Shown here piece by piece: positions 1 through 7,683 of a stretch of DNA of 11,263 nucleotides. The stretch spans positions 1 to 11,263 of the forward strand of contig JAJZGH010000161.1 of NCBI GenBank assembly GCA_021798635.1. The letters run 5' to 3'. Each line of letters opens with the position of its first letter. Within the stretch, counting starts at the first letter, position 1. The translations under genes and the position numbers were made by a program. The notes beneath the pieces were generated by a model. That model was given only the letters and a program-made list of their open reading frames with translations. It searched no databases and was not told the origin of the DNA. The DNA is from Planctomycetota bacterium (GTDB taxonomy: Bacteria; Planctomycetota; Phycisphaerae; WQYP01).

Positions 1-1171
<1,171 letters not shown>

Positions 1172-1174
1172 TTA

Positions 1175-1188
1175 TCCGCTTCCGCGGA
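1175..1188 (-). promoter_or_regulatory. Small GNRA-loop hairpin next to the thiC ribosome binding site
   Basis: On the minus strand, TCCGC and GCGGA form a perfect 5-bp stem closed by a GGAA loop, which is a GNRA tetraloop. It sits six bases upstream of the AAGGAG that serves thiC. It could be part of the riboswitch expression platform or could simply keep the ribosome site open. The structure is visible in the sequence; the role is inference. Confidence 0.35.
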
Positions 1189-1218
1189 ACAGTAAACCGA
1201 TCTCAAACCCGCGGGAAT

Positions 1219-1255
1219 GCGGACCGTAATACCATTACCTCACACCACAGTCCGC
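1219..1255 (-). promoter_or_regulatory. Nested hairpin in the thiC leader
   Basis: An outer 6-bp stem (GCGGAC 1219-1224 with GTCCGC 1250-1255) encloses a perfect 5-bp hairpin, GTAAT-acc-ATTAC (1226-1238). It lies between the TPP aptamer and the thiC start. No U-run follows it on the minus strand, so it does not look like an intrinsic terminator. It may belong to the expression platform or may be incidental. Confidence 0.35.
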
Positions 1256-1368
1256 CTCAGGTTTGCTCACCTACGCAATCGCAGCTTCGCACAGCAACAC
1301 CGAAAATAACCCCACCGGAACAGAACCGAAAACAGGAACGATACAAAACAACGGCCCCGCCATCGCCC

Positions 1369-1453
1369 GCGCTCCCTACGCCGGTACAATCCGGGTCAGG
1401 TTCCAAGGGTTTATTCTCAGTTCCCGTTCATCGGAACACCCCTGGCGAACAGT
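1369..1453 (-). promoter_or_regulatory. TPP riboswitch (THI element)
   Basis: All hallmarks of the TPP aptamer appear in order on the minus strand. They are AGGGGTG (1443-1437), a GTTCC/GGAAC P3 stem (1437-1433 with 1424-1420), CTGAGA (1420-1415), ACCC (1410-1407) that pairs with GGGGT to make P2, GAACCTGA (1403-1396), a CCGG/CCGG P4-type stem (1394-1391 with 1384-1381), and GCGTAGGGA (1381-1373). CTGAGA and ACCTGA-GGAT are the conserved pyrimidine- and pyrophosphate-binding cores of this class. It precedes thiC by about 215 nt and should lower thiC expression when TPP is plentiful. No clear terminator lies between aptamer and gene, so control may act on translation or through Rho; that part is inference. 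Confidence 0.95.
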
Positions 1454-1458
1454 GAGGG

Positions 1459-1467
1459 ATTATATCA
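1459..1467 (-). promoter_or_regulatory. thiC: Extended -10 promoter for the thiC riboswitch transcript
   Basis: On the minus strand TGA-TATAAT matches a perfect sigma-70 -10 box with the TGn extension. No good -35 hexamer stands at the usual distance, as is usual for extended -10 promoters. Transcription would start around 1453-1450, exactly at the first helix of the TPP aptamer, which strongly supports the call. Confidence 0.65.
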
Positions 1468-1572
1468 TATCAGCGGTCATCTTACCGCATACGTCATCTC
1501 ACGATAGACGAAACCGAAACCAACCCGGCGAATATCCCGAGAGTGTCCAGCGATCTGATGGCATGGAGATAG

Positions 1573-1594
1573 AAAATCCCGGCATACGCATGCC
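1573..1594 (-). terminator. Weak hairpin followed by a short T-run, possible end of the ATPase/TOPRIM transcript
   Basis: The minus strand carries GGCAT-GCGT-ATGCC (1594-1581), then GGGA and a run of four T (1576-1573). It lies about 105 bp past the TOPRIM-like stop and before the thiC promoter. The stem is only five pairs and the T-run is short, so this is a candidate only. Confidence 0.25.
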
Positions 1595-1700
1595 AACCCG
1601 CTGACTGAGGATAATATTCTTATTACTATTTGGTGGCGTCCACGTCCCATCGCCTGGCGTCCCCCAACGAAATTCCGCATAGAGCCGGCGAGCTTTGCGG

Positions 1701-2288
1701 CTATACCGCAGCAAGAAATCTGCTGATTTTTTGTTCCAGCGGCTCGAATTCTTCCGAGCAGAGCTTCCGCACTCGCTGGTAATTTTTTCCAGCCTCGTCG
1801 CCGAGCGTCTTGCGGCCCTCGCCCGGCTCATTCAGCAAATTTCTGCGTTGTGCATAGGGATCAAAATAACGTTCTTTGGGATCCCGTTCGTTTCTGATAT
1901 CAGACCAGTTCCAATCTCCGGGCAGATCATCACATCCCGCCAATGCCCACACTTCCAATTCCTGCCACGCATGTTCCGCAACGAACAATCGCTTCGGTGG
2001 CAGGGCGCTTGCGGCTTGAAGCTCAATCGCATCAAGTGCCGTACGCCGCCCTGGTTGACCGTCGCGGTCCACCAGCAACAAAAATATATCCACCATTCCA
2101 TCATACATCTCGATAATCTGGGCGATATTCCGCCACTGCAAAGCTTGGCTGATTCCTCCGAGCAGCGGATCTTGGCAGACTCGGACGTTCGCGTTAGGCT
2201 TTTTGAGATAGGACAGGATCGCCTTGACGACAGGCCTGAGGATGTATTGATCTTTTCTAAAATCTTCTGGGATAATCAGAATATTCAT
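1701..2288 (-). CDS. Small TOPRIM-like protein, partner of the adjacent ATPase
   Basis: This is a 195-aa soluble protein. Near its N-terminus is IPEDF (Glu8), and then LLLVDRDG (Asp74 and Asp76) ends a hydrophobic strand. This early-Glu plus DxD spacing is the metal-binding pattern of TOPRIM nucleases and topoisomerases. A third block, AEHAWQELEVWALAG (Glu105, Glu110, Glu112), resembles the E-x-E-W-LLAG motif of small TOPRIM-like proteins such as DUF4276. The ATG overlaps the stop of the ATPase gene as ATGA, so the two are probably co-translated and act together. Known ATPase+TOPRIM pairs (OLD, Gabija, PARIS, AbiL) cut DNA or tRNA and block phage growth, so a nuclease or toxin role is inferred. 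The family assignment rests on motifs only. I cannot name the exact family. Confidence 0.72.
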   Translation of the reverse strand: MNILIIPEDFRKDQYILRPVVKAILSYLKKPNANVRVCQDPLLGGISQALQWRNIAQIIEMYDGMVDIFLLLVDRDGQPGRRTALDAIELQAASALPPKRLFVAEHAWQELEVWALAGCDDLPGDWNWSDIRNERDPKERYFDPYAQRRNLLNEPGEGRKTLGDEAGKNYQRVRKLCSEEFEPLEQKISRFLAAV

Positions 2289-3550
2289 GCGCCAATCTCT
2301 CCGGGATGGGAGGGCACATCAGGGCGGGTAAACTCGACCGCATTTTCCAACCAGCCGGAAGAATGCAACCGGGCCAGATCGTTATCTTCGAGCACGCGCT
2401 TAGCTTCGGGAATCTCAGTGATTTGACAAATGCCGGCATCGGGCCTGCCCTCCAACCGGTAAACCAGTGAAGCGCTGTTGCGAGCATCTGGCGATAACAA
2501 TGCCAGAAGTTGCGGAGAGTGGGATGTTGCGACAATCTGGATGGGTCCCTTCGCAGTCTTCTGTTCAATCAATTGCAGCAATAACGCCAGCCGCGTCGGG
2601 TGAATGCCGTTCTCCAGCTCTTCAAAGAAATAGAACTGTGCCGATTCCGGCCCCAGCAAGGCGGCAATCATTGCCAGAAATCGAAGCGTTCCGTCGGACG
2701 CGCTATACGCGGAAGTTTTCCGTCCACCGGACTCGACCATGAACGCCAGAATTTTCCCGGTCTGATCGGGAACGAATTCAAAATCCGTTACATCCAATGG
2801 CGTGAGGTCCTTGATCCAGTTGATGACGGCCGCTTTTGTGTGATCGTCGGCACAAATAGCCTGTAGCACCGAAGAAAGGTTATCGCCCTGGTCGCCAAGG
2901 ATATTCTGGCCGGGCAGCGACGGCCTGCGCATGGCGTCGGGTGCCAGGTCCAGAAATCGCATGGATTGCAACTCCGAAATCAGCGACTTCGCCGCCGCGA
3001 TAACGCCTTTGGCCGCATCACCGCTTTCCACAATCTGCGTAAGTACCGGTTGGTTGGATGCAAAACGCAGTCGCTTTCCCAGCTTGCGATTTTGTCCGCC
3101 ACGCGGAAGCCGGACGAAGACATACCGGGGGTTATGTTCCTGATCAGGCGGGTCATCTGGCGGATGGGAGTCAAATATATATCCACCGGGACCCGTCAAA
3201 CGCTCCTGCAATACCCGCGGCGGTTTTCCGTTACTGCCCACATCAACCGCGATTTCATAGCTCGCAGCAGCCAGACCAATCTTCAGTTCAAAGGTAGAGC
3301 CGCCGTCGAATACCAATTCGCGCGTGCCTCCACGCAGACCGGACCACTGTAAAACGCCGCCTTCAATGTATTTTGCCCCGATAATTTCCGCCAAGGTATA
3401 GCCGCGAGAAATGCCATGAATGAAGCGAAACGCATCGCGCAGATTGCTTTTTCCCGAGGCATTGGTGCCAACGAGTACAGAAAACCTCGCGAGTTCAAGC
3501 TCGGCATGCTTGAAGTTCTTAAAATTCGTGAGGCACAACTTTTTAATCAT
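2285..3550 (-). CDS. AAA_21/OLD-type ABC-like ATPase
   Basis: A 421-aa ATPase of the SMC/ABC-like AAA_21 class. It opens with MIKKLCLTNFKNF, typical of the class, followed by a Walker A GTNASGKS (28-35). An ABC-type signature region SASDGTLR (283-290) comes next, then a Walker B strand FYFFEELENGIHP (306-318), and a switch-histidine motif ATSHSPQLL (341-349). The Walker B acidic pair is Glu-Glu (310-311) rather than the common Asp-Glu. The C-terminus stops soon after the ATPase core, and the TOPRIM domain that OLD proteins carry in the same chain is encoded by the next, overlapping gene. I chose the ATG at 3550 because the family usually starts there and an A/G-rich stretch precedes it; a TTG at 3619 would add 23 poorly conserved residues and has no ribosome site. 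It probably acts as the sensor or energy module of a two-gene defence-like system. Confidence 0.9.
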   Translation of the reverse strand: MIKKLCLTNFKNFKHAELELARFSVLVGTNASGKSNLRDAFRFIHGISRGYTLAEIIGAKYIEGGVLQWSGLRGGTRELVFDGGSTFELKIGLAAASYEIAVDVGSNGKPPRVLQERLTGPGGYIFDSHPPDDPPDQEHNPRYVFVRLPRGGQNRKLGKRLRFASNQPVLTQIVESGDAAKGVIAAAKSLISELQSMRFLDLAPDAMRRPSLPGQNILGDQGDNLSSVLQAICADDHTKAAVINWIKDLTPLDVTDFEFVPDQTGKILAFMVESGGRKTSAYSASDGTLRFLAMIAALLGPESAQFYFFEELENGIHPTRLALLLQLIEQKTAKGPIQIVATSHSPQLLALLSPDARNSASLVYRLEGRPDAGICQITEIPEAKRVLEDNDLARLHSSGWLENAVEFTRPDVPSHPGEIGA

Positions 3551-3672
3551 TTCGCGGTCTCTTTTTTCATCCGGCTCTATTTTCTCAAAAAACCATCGTT
3601 TTGTCTTCCATGTTGCCAATCAGTTGCATGAATTTTCGGAAGAACCAGTTTTCCGCTTGACTTTTATTTTAA

Positions 3673-3695
3673 TACAGAGCACTCTGTACTACAGA
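3673..3695. promoter_or_regulatory. Triple half-site operator in the divergent intergenic region
   Basis: Three copies of one half-site alternate in orientation: TACAGA (3673-3678), TCTGTA (3683-3688) and TACAGA (3690-3695). The first two form the perfect palindrome TACAGAG-CA-CTCTGTA, and the last two form TCTGTA-C-TACAGA. An AT-rich block just upstream includes TTTAAT (3668-3673), a possible -10 box for the rightward operon that would put the start site inside the repeats. The last gene of that operon encodes a winged-helix regulator, so autoregulation is the simplest reading. The leftward ATPase gene starts 120 bp away and could also be affected. The repeats are seen; the role is inferred. 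Confidence 0.5.
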
Positions 3696-3743
3696 TCATT
3701 TAGCCGTGAGCGGCGATTGCAGGATTTTATGAAGGACCGTCTG

Positions 3744-3968
3744 ATGCCTGATTGTCCAACTTGCGGGATGGAATTACTGCGAAAGAATCGGGTGCTGCTG
3801 CTGGCGGTTGGCGGTGCCATGATTACCGCAGCTGCTTTCGCGTTGATTGTGCCGGCCTTATTGGTGCCGGCGATACTGCTGGTAATCGTCGGGGCTTATT
3901 TGATCGTATGGGCCACATTGGGAAAAGCCATGTGGTGCCGCAACTGTAAAAAGTTTCCACTGTTTTAA
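3744..3968 (+). CDS. Small membrane protein with a zinc ribbon split by a transmembrane hairpin
   Basis: This is a 74-aa protein. An N-terminal CPTC (Cys4, Cys7) and a C-terminal CRNC (Cys65, Cys68) flank a hydrophobic segment (residues 18-60). That segment is long enough for two membrane helices with a proline-containing turn (IVPALLVP). Both cysteine pairs would then face the same side and could share one metal ion. The ATG at 3744 is preferred for its AAGGA at 3732-3736 with 7-nt spacing. An ATG at 3729, which has a weaker AGGA, would add MKDRL. It is the first gene of an operon with a six-helix membrane protein and a winged-helix regulator. I do not recognise a named family and no function can be assigned. 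Confidence 0.72.
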   Translation: MPDCPTCGMELLRKNRVLLLAVGGAMITAAAFALIVPALLVPAILLVIVGAYLIVWATLGKAMWCRNCKKFPLF

Positions 3969-3985
3969 TCTAAAGGAGAATACTT

Positions 3986-4567
3986 ATGGACGTGACACCA
4001 CAAGAAGCCAAGGACTTGCTGGGACAGACCGATACCGTGGCCGAGCTTATGCGCAACCACAGCATGTACCGGCGAATCGGGCCGACGCTCATTCTGTGGG
4101 GCATCATCTGGCTGATCTGTTTTCCGCTGACGGCCCTGATTCCCAGCCACAGCGGTTCGATATGGTTAATTGGTGACTGCGTCGGCTTTGCGGGCAGCGC
4201 CCTGGCGGGGCGACGATCCAATACCAGCATTCGCAGCAAATCAGCGGGGATTATGCGTTCGCGCGTGCTCTGGTTTTGGGTGGCTTTTCTGGCCTACGGC
4301 TGCTTCTGGATGTATCTCCTGTTGCCGGCCGGAAATGCCCACGCGGTGGTGTTTATCGTCACGCTGATCATGTTTGCCTATGTGGCTATCGGCTTATTGG
4401 CGCGAATGACCTTTATGGTCTGGCTGGGGGCCGGCGTGACGCTTCTGGCCATCGCCGGATTCGTTCTGTTTGAAAATAAGCCGCAGGTGCTCAACGTATG
4501 GATGGGCGTATCTGGCGGATTAACGCTTCTGGCAACCGGCATTTTTCTGACCCTCCGGGCGAGGTGA
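3986..4567 (+). CDS. Six-helix integral membrane protein of unknown function
   Basis: A 193-aa protein. The N-terminal 30 residues are soluble and polar (TPQEAKDLLGQTDTVAELMRNH). About six hydrophobic segments follow, near residues 32-52, 57-77, 92-113, 117-139, 142-162 and 168-190. A basic loop between helices two and three (GRRSNTSIRSKSAGIMRSR) suggests that this loop is cytoplasmic. There are no transporter or enzyme motifs I can name. A strong AAAGGAG (3972-3978) lies seven bases before the start. The gene begins 17 bp after the zinc-ribbon gene, and its stop overlaps the GAGGTGA ribosome site of the winged-helix gene. The three therefore form one transcription unit, and the membrane pair probably does something controlled by, or reporting to, that regulator. 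Confidence 0.82.
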   Translation: MDVTPQEAKDLLGQTDTVAELMRNHSMYRRIGPTLILWGIIWLICFPLTALIPSHSGSIWLIGDCVGFAGSALAGRRSNTSIRSKSAGIMRSRVLWFWVAFLAYGCFWMYLLLPAGNAHAVVFIVTLIMFAYVAIGLLARMTFMVWLGAGVTLLAIAGFVLFENKPQVLNVWMGVSGGLTLLATGIFLTLRAR

Positions 4568-4571
4568 CACT

Positions 4572-4874
4572 ATGCCGCAAATAGATGAAATCATTCACCA
4601 GCCGGTTCGGCTGAAAATCATGGCGGCGCTGCTGGCGTCGGGTGCGGATGCGGAAGTTGAATTCACTTTCCTGCGCGGCCGCCTGGGTTGCACCGATGGC
4701 AACTTAGGCTCGCATCTGGATAAACTCACCGCAGCCCGCTACATTTCAGCCCGAAAAGCATTCCTGGGCCGCAAGCCGGTGACCTATTTAAGCGCCACCC
4801 GCACCGGCCGGCGAGCCTTTGAAGACCATGTAACCGCCCTGCAGGAAATTATTCGTCCGCCCGATGCCGCGTAG
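4572..4874 (+). CDS. Winged-helix transcriptional regulator, HTH_34 type
   Basis: A 100-aa single-domain DNA-binding protein. The sequence follows the HTH_34 (MarR/ArsR-like) pattern throughout. It opens with IDEIIHQPVRLKIMAAL and continues with EFTFLRGRLGCTDGNLGSHLDKL (helix-turn-helix, about 28-50). The wing is YISARKAFLGRKPVTYLSATRTGRRAFEDH (about 54-83), followed by a short C-terminal helix. There is no ligand domain, so it probably acts as a dimer and may respond to a partner. The start is fixed by GAGGTGA at 4561-4567, which includes the stop codon of the membrane gene; the two genes are 4 bp apart. The repeated half-sites at 3673-3695 are its likely target, which would make the operon self-regulated. 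The family call is firm; the signal it reads is unknown. Confidence 0.88.
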   Translation: MPQIDEIIHQPVRLKIMAALLASGADAEVEFTFLRGRLGCTDGNLGSHLDKLTAARYISARKAFLGRKPVTYLSATRTGRRAFEDHVTALQEIIRPPDAA

Positions 4875-4904
4875 TGCCCATCAGAGTCACGCCTGCAAGT
4901 CCCA

Positions 4905-4918
4905 AACGCTACGGCGTT
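4905..4918 (+). terminator. UNCG-loop hairpin between convergent operons
   Basis: AACGC-TACG-GCGTT forms a perfect 5-bp stem with a C(UACG)G tetraloop, an unusually stable loop class, 30 bp after the winged-helix stop and just before the convergent GH3 end. No T-run follows, so termination by it alone is doubtful. Confidence 0.3.
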
Positions 4919-4929
4919 GCGCTTACACG

Positions 4930-7632
4930 TCATGTCACGCTCGGCGGTGTCATCACGGTCTGCAATGATTCCGGAGCGCCAAGTTTGGAATCTGTACATG
5001 GCTCAAGTTGCACATGTGCAGATAAGTGAATATGTGCTGACGAACTGCCTATCAGCAATTGCAGCTTGCCCGGTTCCAGCGCAAATCTGCGTTTGCGTTC
5101 ATCCCAGAACCACAGGGCCTGATCGTTATAGGGCAACGTGAACGTGACCGTCCGACGTTCACGCGCGGCCAAGGGCACGCGCTGAAACCCGACCAACTGC
5201 TTGATGGGACGACGCACTTTGGATTTTGGCGCCGTGACATAAAATTGCACAACCTCTGAACCAGGAACGTCGCTGGTGTTGGTTACCGTGGCGGAAACCC
5301 TTACAGAACTGCCCGCCGCCAGCGACATGGCATCCATTGTTATATTGCTGAATTCAAAGGTGCTGTAACTTAAACCAAAGCCGAAGGGATATAAACAGCG
5401 CCCGCGGAAATACATGTAGGTGCGATCATTGATAATGTCGTAATCATGAAAGCCCGGCAATTGGCGCAGACTGCGATACCATGTTTCCGCCAGTTTGCCG
5501 CCCGGATTGTAGCCACCGAAAATTGCATCGGCGATGGCGGTTCCCTGCGATTGGCCAGCGCACAGGGCGCAAAGAATTGCCGGGAAATGCTCATCCTCCC
5601 AGGGGACGGCGACGGGGCAGTTGGCGGAAAGTATCAGCACGGTATTGGCATTGGCCTTATGCACCACTTGCGCCAGATCATGTTGGGCACCGGGAAGCAC
5701 AATATCCTGACGATCTAACTGCTCATGATCAATGGTCTGATCCGTGCCGAGAACCAGAAATACAACATCCGCTTCTTTCGCCGCCTGGGCCGCCTTTTTC
5801 AGCCACTGCTTATTTGCCGGCCCCTGCACGGTGCAGCCGCGCACGAATTCCACCTGCACGCGGCCGGCTTTCGGACGCTCCAATGGCAGCAATTCAATAT
5901 ACTCAAGATGAAAGAGATCTTTCTGGTCGACGTTGCCGGTAAATACCAGGTAGATGGAATGCCAGCCGGAAGCGTTGTGAATCGGGGCGGAAAATTCCTG
6001 AAAAGCATCCCATCCGCCGGTGGGTTTAATTTTAATTCGCGCCGCAACTTCACCGGTCGGGCTATCCATGCGGACTTCCACCACGCCGCCGGTGGACGCA
6101 CAACTTGCCCGCGCCGTAATGCTGGTTCGCCCGGTGAAATCCGCAGCAGGTAGCTGCACGTAGAAACCATTTTGCATCAAGCCCAGCGTGGCGTCCGGCA
6201 GCACACAATTAAAGAATTTGTAGCTCCAGTCAATGGAGGAAAAGTTAATGGCGTCGATGCGATTTTGTGATCCTGGCGAGCCTAGTGCAGCCGCGATGCC
6301 ATCCAGTGGCGATACATGCACAAACGGGCCGCCGCTGTAGCCGCCCAGTGCACAGCGATCCGCCATCGGGCCAATCACCGCAACTTTTTTAATTTTTGCC
6401 TTGTTCAAGGGAAGGATTTTCCCGTCGTTTTTCAGCAGGACCAGAGATTCCCGCCCGGCTTCCAGGGCCAGTTTTCGATGCTCCGGGCTGTCAACAACAT
6501 TAAAGGAAATGGTGTTGTACGGCACAACATTCGGATCATCAAACTCGCCGAACAGAAATCGCGCCGTAAGAATCCGCGTTAAAGCCTGGTCAATATCGGC
6601 TTGGCTGATCAACTCCAGCGCTACCGCCCGCGGCAAAAACTTCTGATACGTACCCCATGCGAATCCGCAGTTCAGATCACACCCCGCCTGCACGGCCAAC
6701 GCCGCGGCCTGTTCGCCCGTGGGAACATAATGATGCGTCTGATAGATATCCCCAACCGCGTCGCAATCCGAAGTGACATAACCTCGGAAACCCCAGCGGT
6801 GGCGCAGCAGGTCCGTTAATAAGAATCGATCCGCGCAACAGGGAATACCGTTAATTTCATTGTAAGATCCCATCACAGTAAATACGCCGGCATCGACAGC
6901 ACTGCGGAAGGGACGTGTATAATATTCCCAGAAACTGCGGGAATTGACACTGGCGGATGTGGTATGGCGATCATCATCGGTTTCATTGCAGATGAAATGC
7001 TTCGCACAGCAGACGGTTTTTAGAAAATTGGGATTATCCCCCTGCATGCCCTGCACCACGGCCGCCACCATCGTGCCCATGAGATGCGGATCTTCCCCGA
7101 GGGTTTCATCAATGCGACCCCAGCGCGGGTCCTTAGCTGTATTAAGTGTTTGCGGCGAATAATAAGCCAACGCCGTGCCATGTTTATTATGGTAAGCGCG
7201 TGCCTCATCAGATACCGCAGTGTACGCTTTTAGCGCCAGCGCCGGGTTCCAGGAATTAGCCATGGCCAGGGGCACGGGGAAACTTGTGCACGGCCCACCG
7301 CGCAGCAGACCATGCAATGCTTCATGCCAATATTGATAGGCGGCCAATCCCAGATGTTTAATCGCCGGAGCAGTATTGCCCAATTGCCCCGTCTTTTCCG
7401 CTAACGTCATCCGAGCCACCAGAGCGGAGGCACGGCGTGCGGCTCTTTCATACGCCTGCGGCGAAATGCCCACCGTGGCGGCCGGCGGCAGCGGCAGTGC
7501 TACGGCAGGATCGCCGTCGGCGAGGCCGCCGATGCGCGGCCGCAGCGATGCCAGCATGGTGCCGGCGGTCGCAGCGGAAATAAACCTCCGCCGGCTTATT
7601 TTTGCGATTGGATTAGTAGTTTCATCTGACAT
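4930..7632 (-). CDS. Tat-exported GH3 beta-xylosidase/beta-glucosidase with inserted CBM6
   Basis: A 900-aa exported glycoside hydrolase. The N-terminus carries a twin-arginine signal, SRRRFISAA (13-21), and a hydrophobic stretch. The GH3 N-terminal barrel (about 70-345) includes NTAKDPRWGR, AKHFICNETDDDRH (Lys211-His212) and GYVTSDCDAVG, with Asp289 as the probable nucleophile. GH3_C starts near 395 (ESLVLLKNDGKILPL) and is interrupted at about 480-585 by a module with the CBM6 pattern (ITARASC, VVEVRMDSPTGEV, GGWDAFQEFSAP, GWHSIYLVFTG). It then resumes with DQTIDHEQLDR (Glu637, probable acid/base). A fibronectin-III-like domain closes it (about 770-870). AGGAGA at 7638-7643 fixes the start. 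It is the last gene of the glucuronoxylan operon, 51 bp after uxuA, so beta-xylosidase is the best guess. The exact sugar specificity cannot be read from sequence. Confidence 0.93.
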   Translation of the reverse strand: MSDETTNPIAKISRRRFISAATAGTMLASLRPRIGGLADGDPAVALPLPPAATVGISPQAYERAARRASALVARMTLAEKTGQLGNTAPAIKHLGLAAYQYWHEALHGLLRGGPCTSFPVPLAMANSWNPALALKAYTAVSDEARAYHNKHGTALAYYSPQTLNTAKDPRWGRIDETLGEDPHLMGTMVAAVVQGMQGDNPNFLKTVCCAKHFICNETDDDRHTTSASVNSRSFWEYYTRPFRSAVDAGVFTVMGSYNEINGIPCCADRFLLTDLLRHRWGFRGYVTSDCDAVGDIYQTHHYVPTGEQAAALAVQAGCDLNCGFAWGTYQKFLPRAVALELISQADIDQALTRILTARFLFGEFDDPNVVPYNTISFNVVDSPEHRKLALEAGRESLVLLKNDGKILPLNKAKIKKVAVIGPMADRCALGGYSGGPFVHVSPLDGIAAALGSPGSQNRIDAINFSSIDWSYKFFNCVLPDATLGLMQNGFYVQLPAADFTGRTSITARASCASTGGVVEVRMDSPTGEVAARIKIKPTGGWDAFQEFSAPIHNASGWHSIYLVFTGNVDQKDLFHLEYIELLPLERPKAGRVQVEFVRGCTVQGPANKQWLKKAAQAAKEADVVFLVLGTDQTIDHEQLDRQDIVLPGAQHDLAQVVHKANANTVLILSANCPVAVPWEDEHFPAILCALCAGQSQGTAIADAIFGGYNPGGKLAETWYRSLRQLPGFHDYDIINDRTYMYFRGRCLYPFGFGLSYSTFEFSNITMDAMSLAAGSSVRVSATVTNTSDVPGSEVVQFYVTAPKSKVRRPIKQLVGFQRVPLAARERRTVTFTLPYNDQALWFWDERKRRFALEPGKLQLLIGSSSAHIHLSAHVQLEPCTDSKLGAPESLQTVMTPPSVT

Positions 7633-7683
7633 AAAAATCTCCTGAGCAATTGCAATACCATTTGTACCACGGCTGCAGGGGCC

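Noticed and set aside
1601..1660. Repeated TGGCGTCC words and an AT-rich patch that might mark an insertion or attachment site
   Set aside because: Only short words repeat, with no paired inverted ends, no transposase or integrase remains and no clear duplication.
1477..1680. Minus-strand open frame of 67 codons between the TOPRIM-like gene and the riboswitch
   Set aside because: No ribosome site, no family features, Cys/Arg-rich chance composition, and it runs into the thiC promoter region.
1499..1831. Minus-strand open frame of 110 codons partly overlapping the TOPRIM-like gene
   Set aside because: Its first part is a frame shadow of the TOPRIM-like gene. The rest is low-complexity with no ribosome site or recognisable domain.
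1695..2426. Plus-strand open frame of 243 codons
   Set aside because: It lies antisense to the TOPRIM-like gene and the end of the ATPase gene. The translation shows no domain and no ribosome site, so it is a shadow of the real genes.
3551..3619. TTG start that would extend the ATPase by 23 residues
   Set aside because: No ribosome site precedes it, and the family normally begins at the MIKKL-type segment starting at 3550.
3420..3743. Upstream extension of the zinc-ribbon gene to an ATG at 3420
   Set aside because: The added residues are antisense to the ATPase N-terminus and cross the operator region. The ATG at 3744 has a clean ribosome site and starts the zinc ribbon.
7633..7683. Possible terminator in the gap between uxuA and GH3
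   Set aside because: Only a short GC-rich near-palindrome spans the uxuA stop, with no T-run after it. The gap mainly holds the GH3 ribosome site, so one transcript is more likely.
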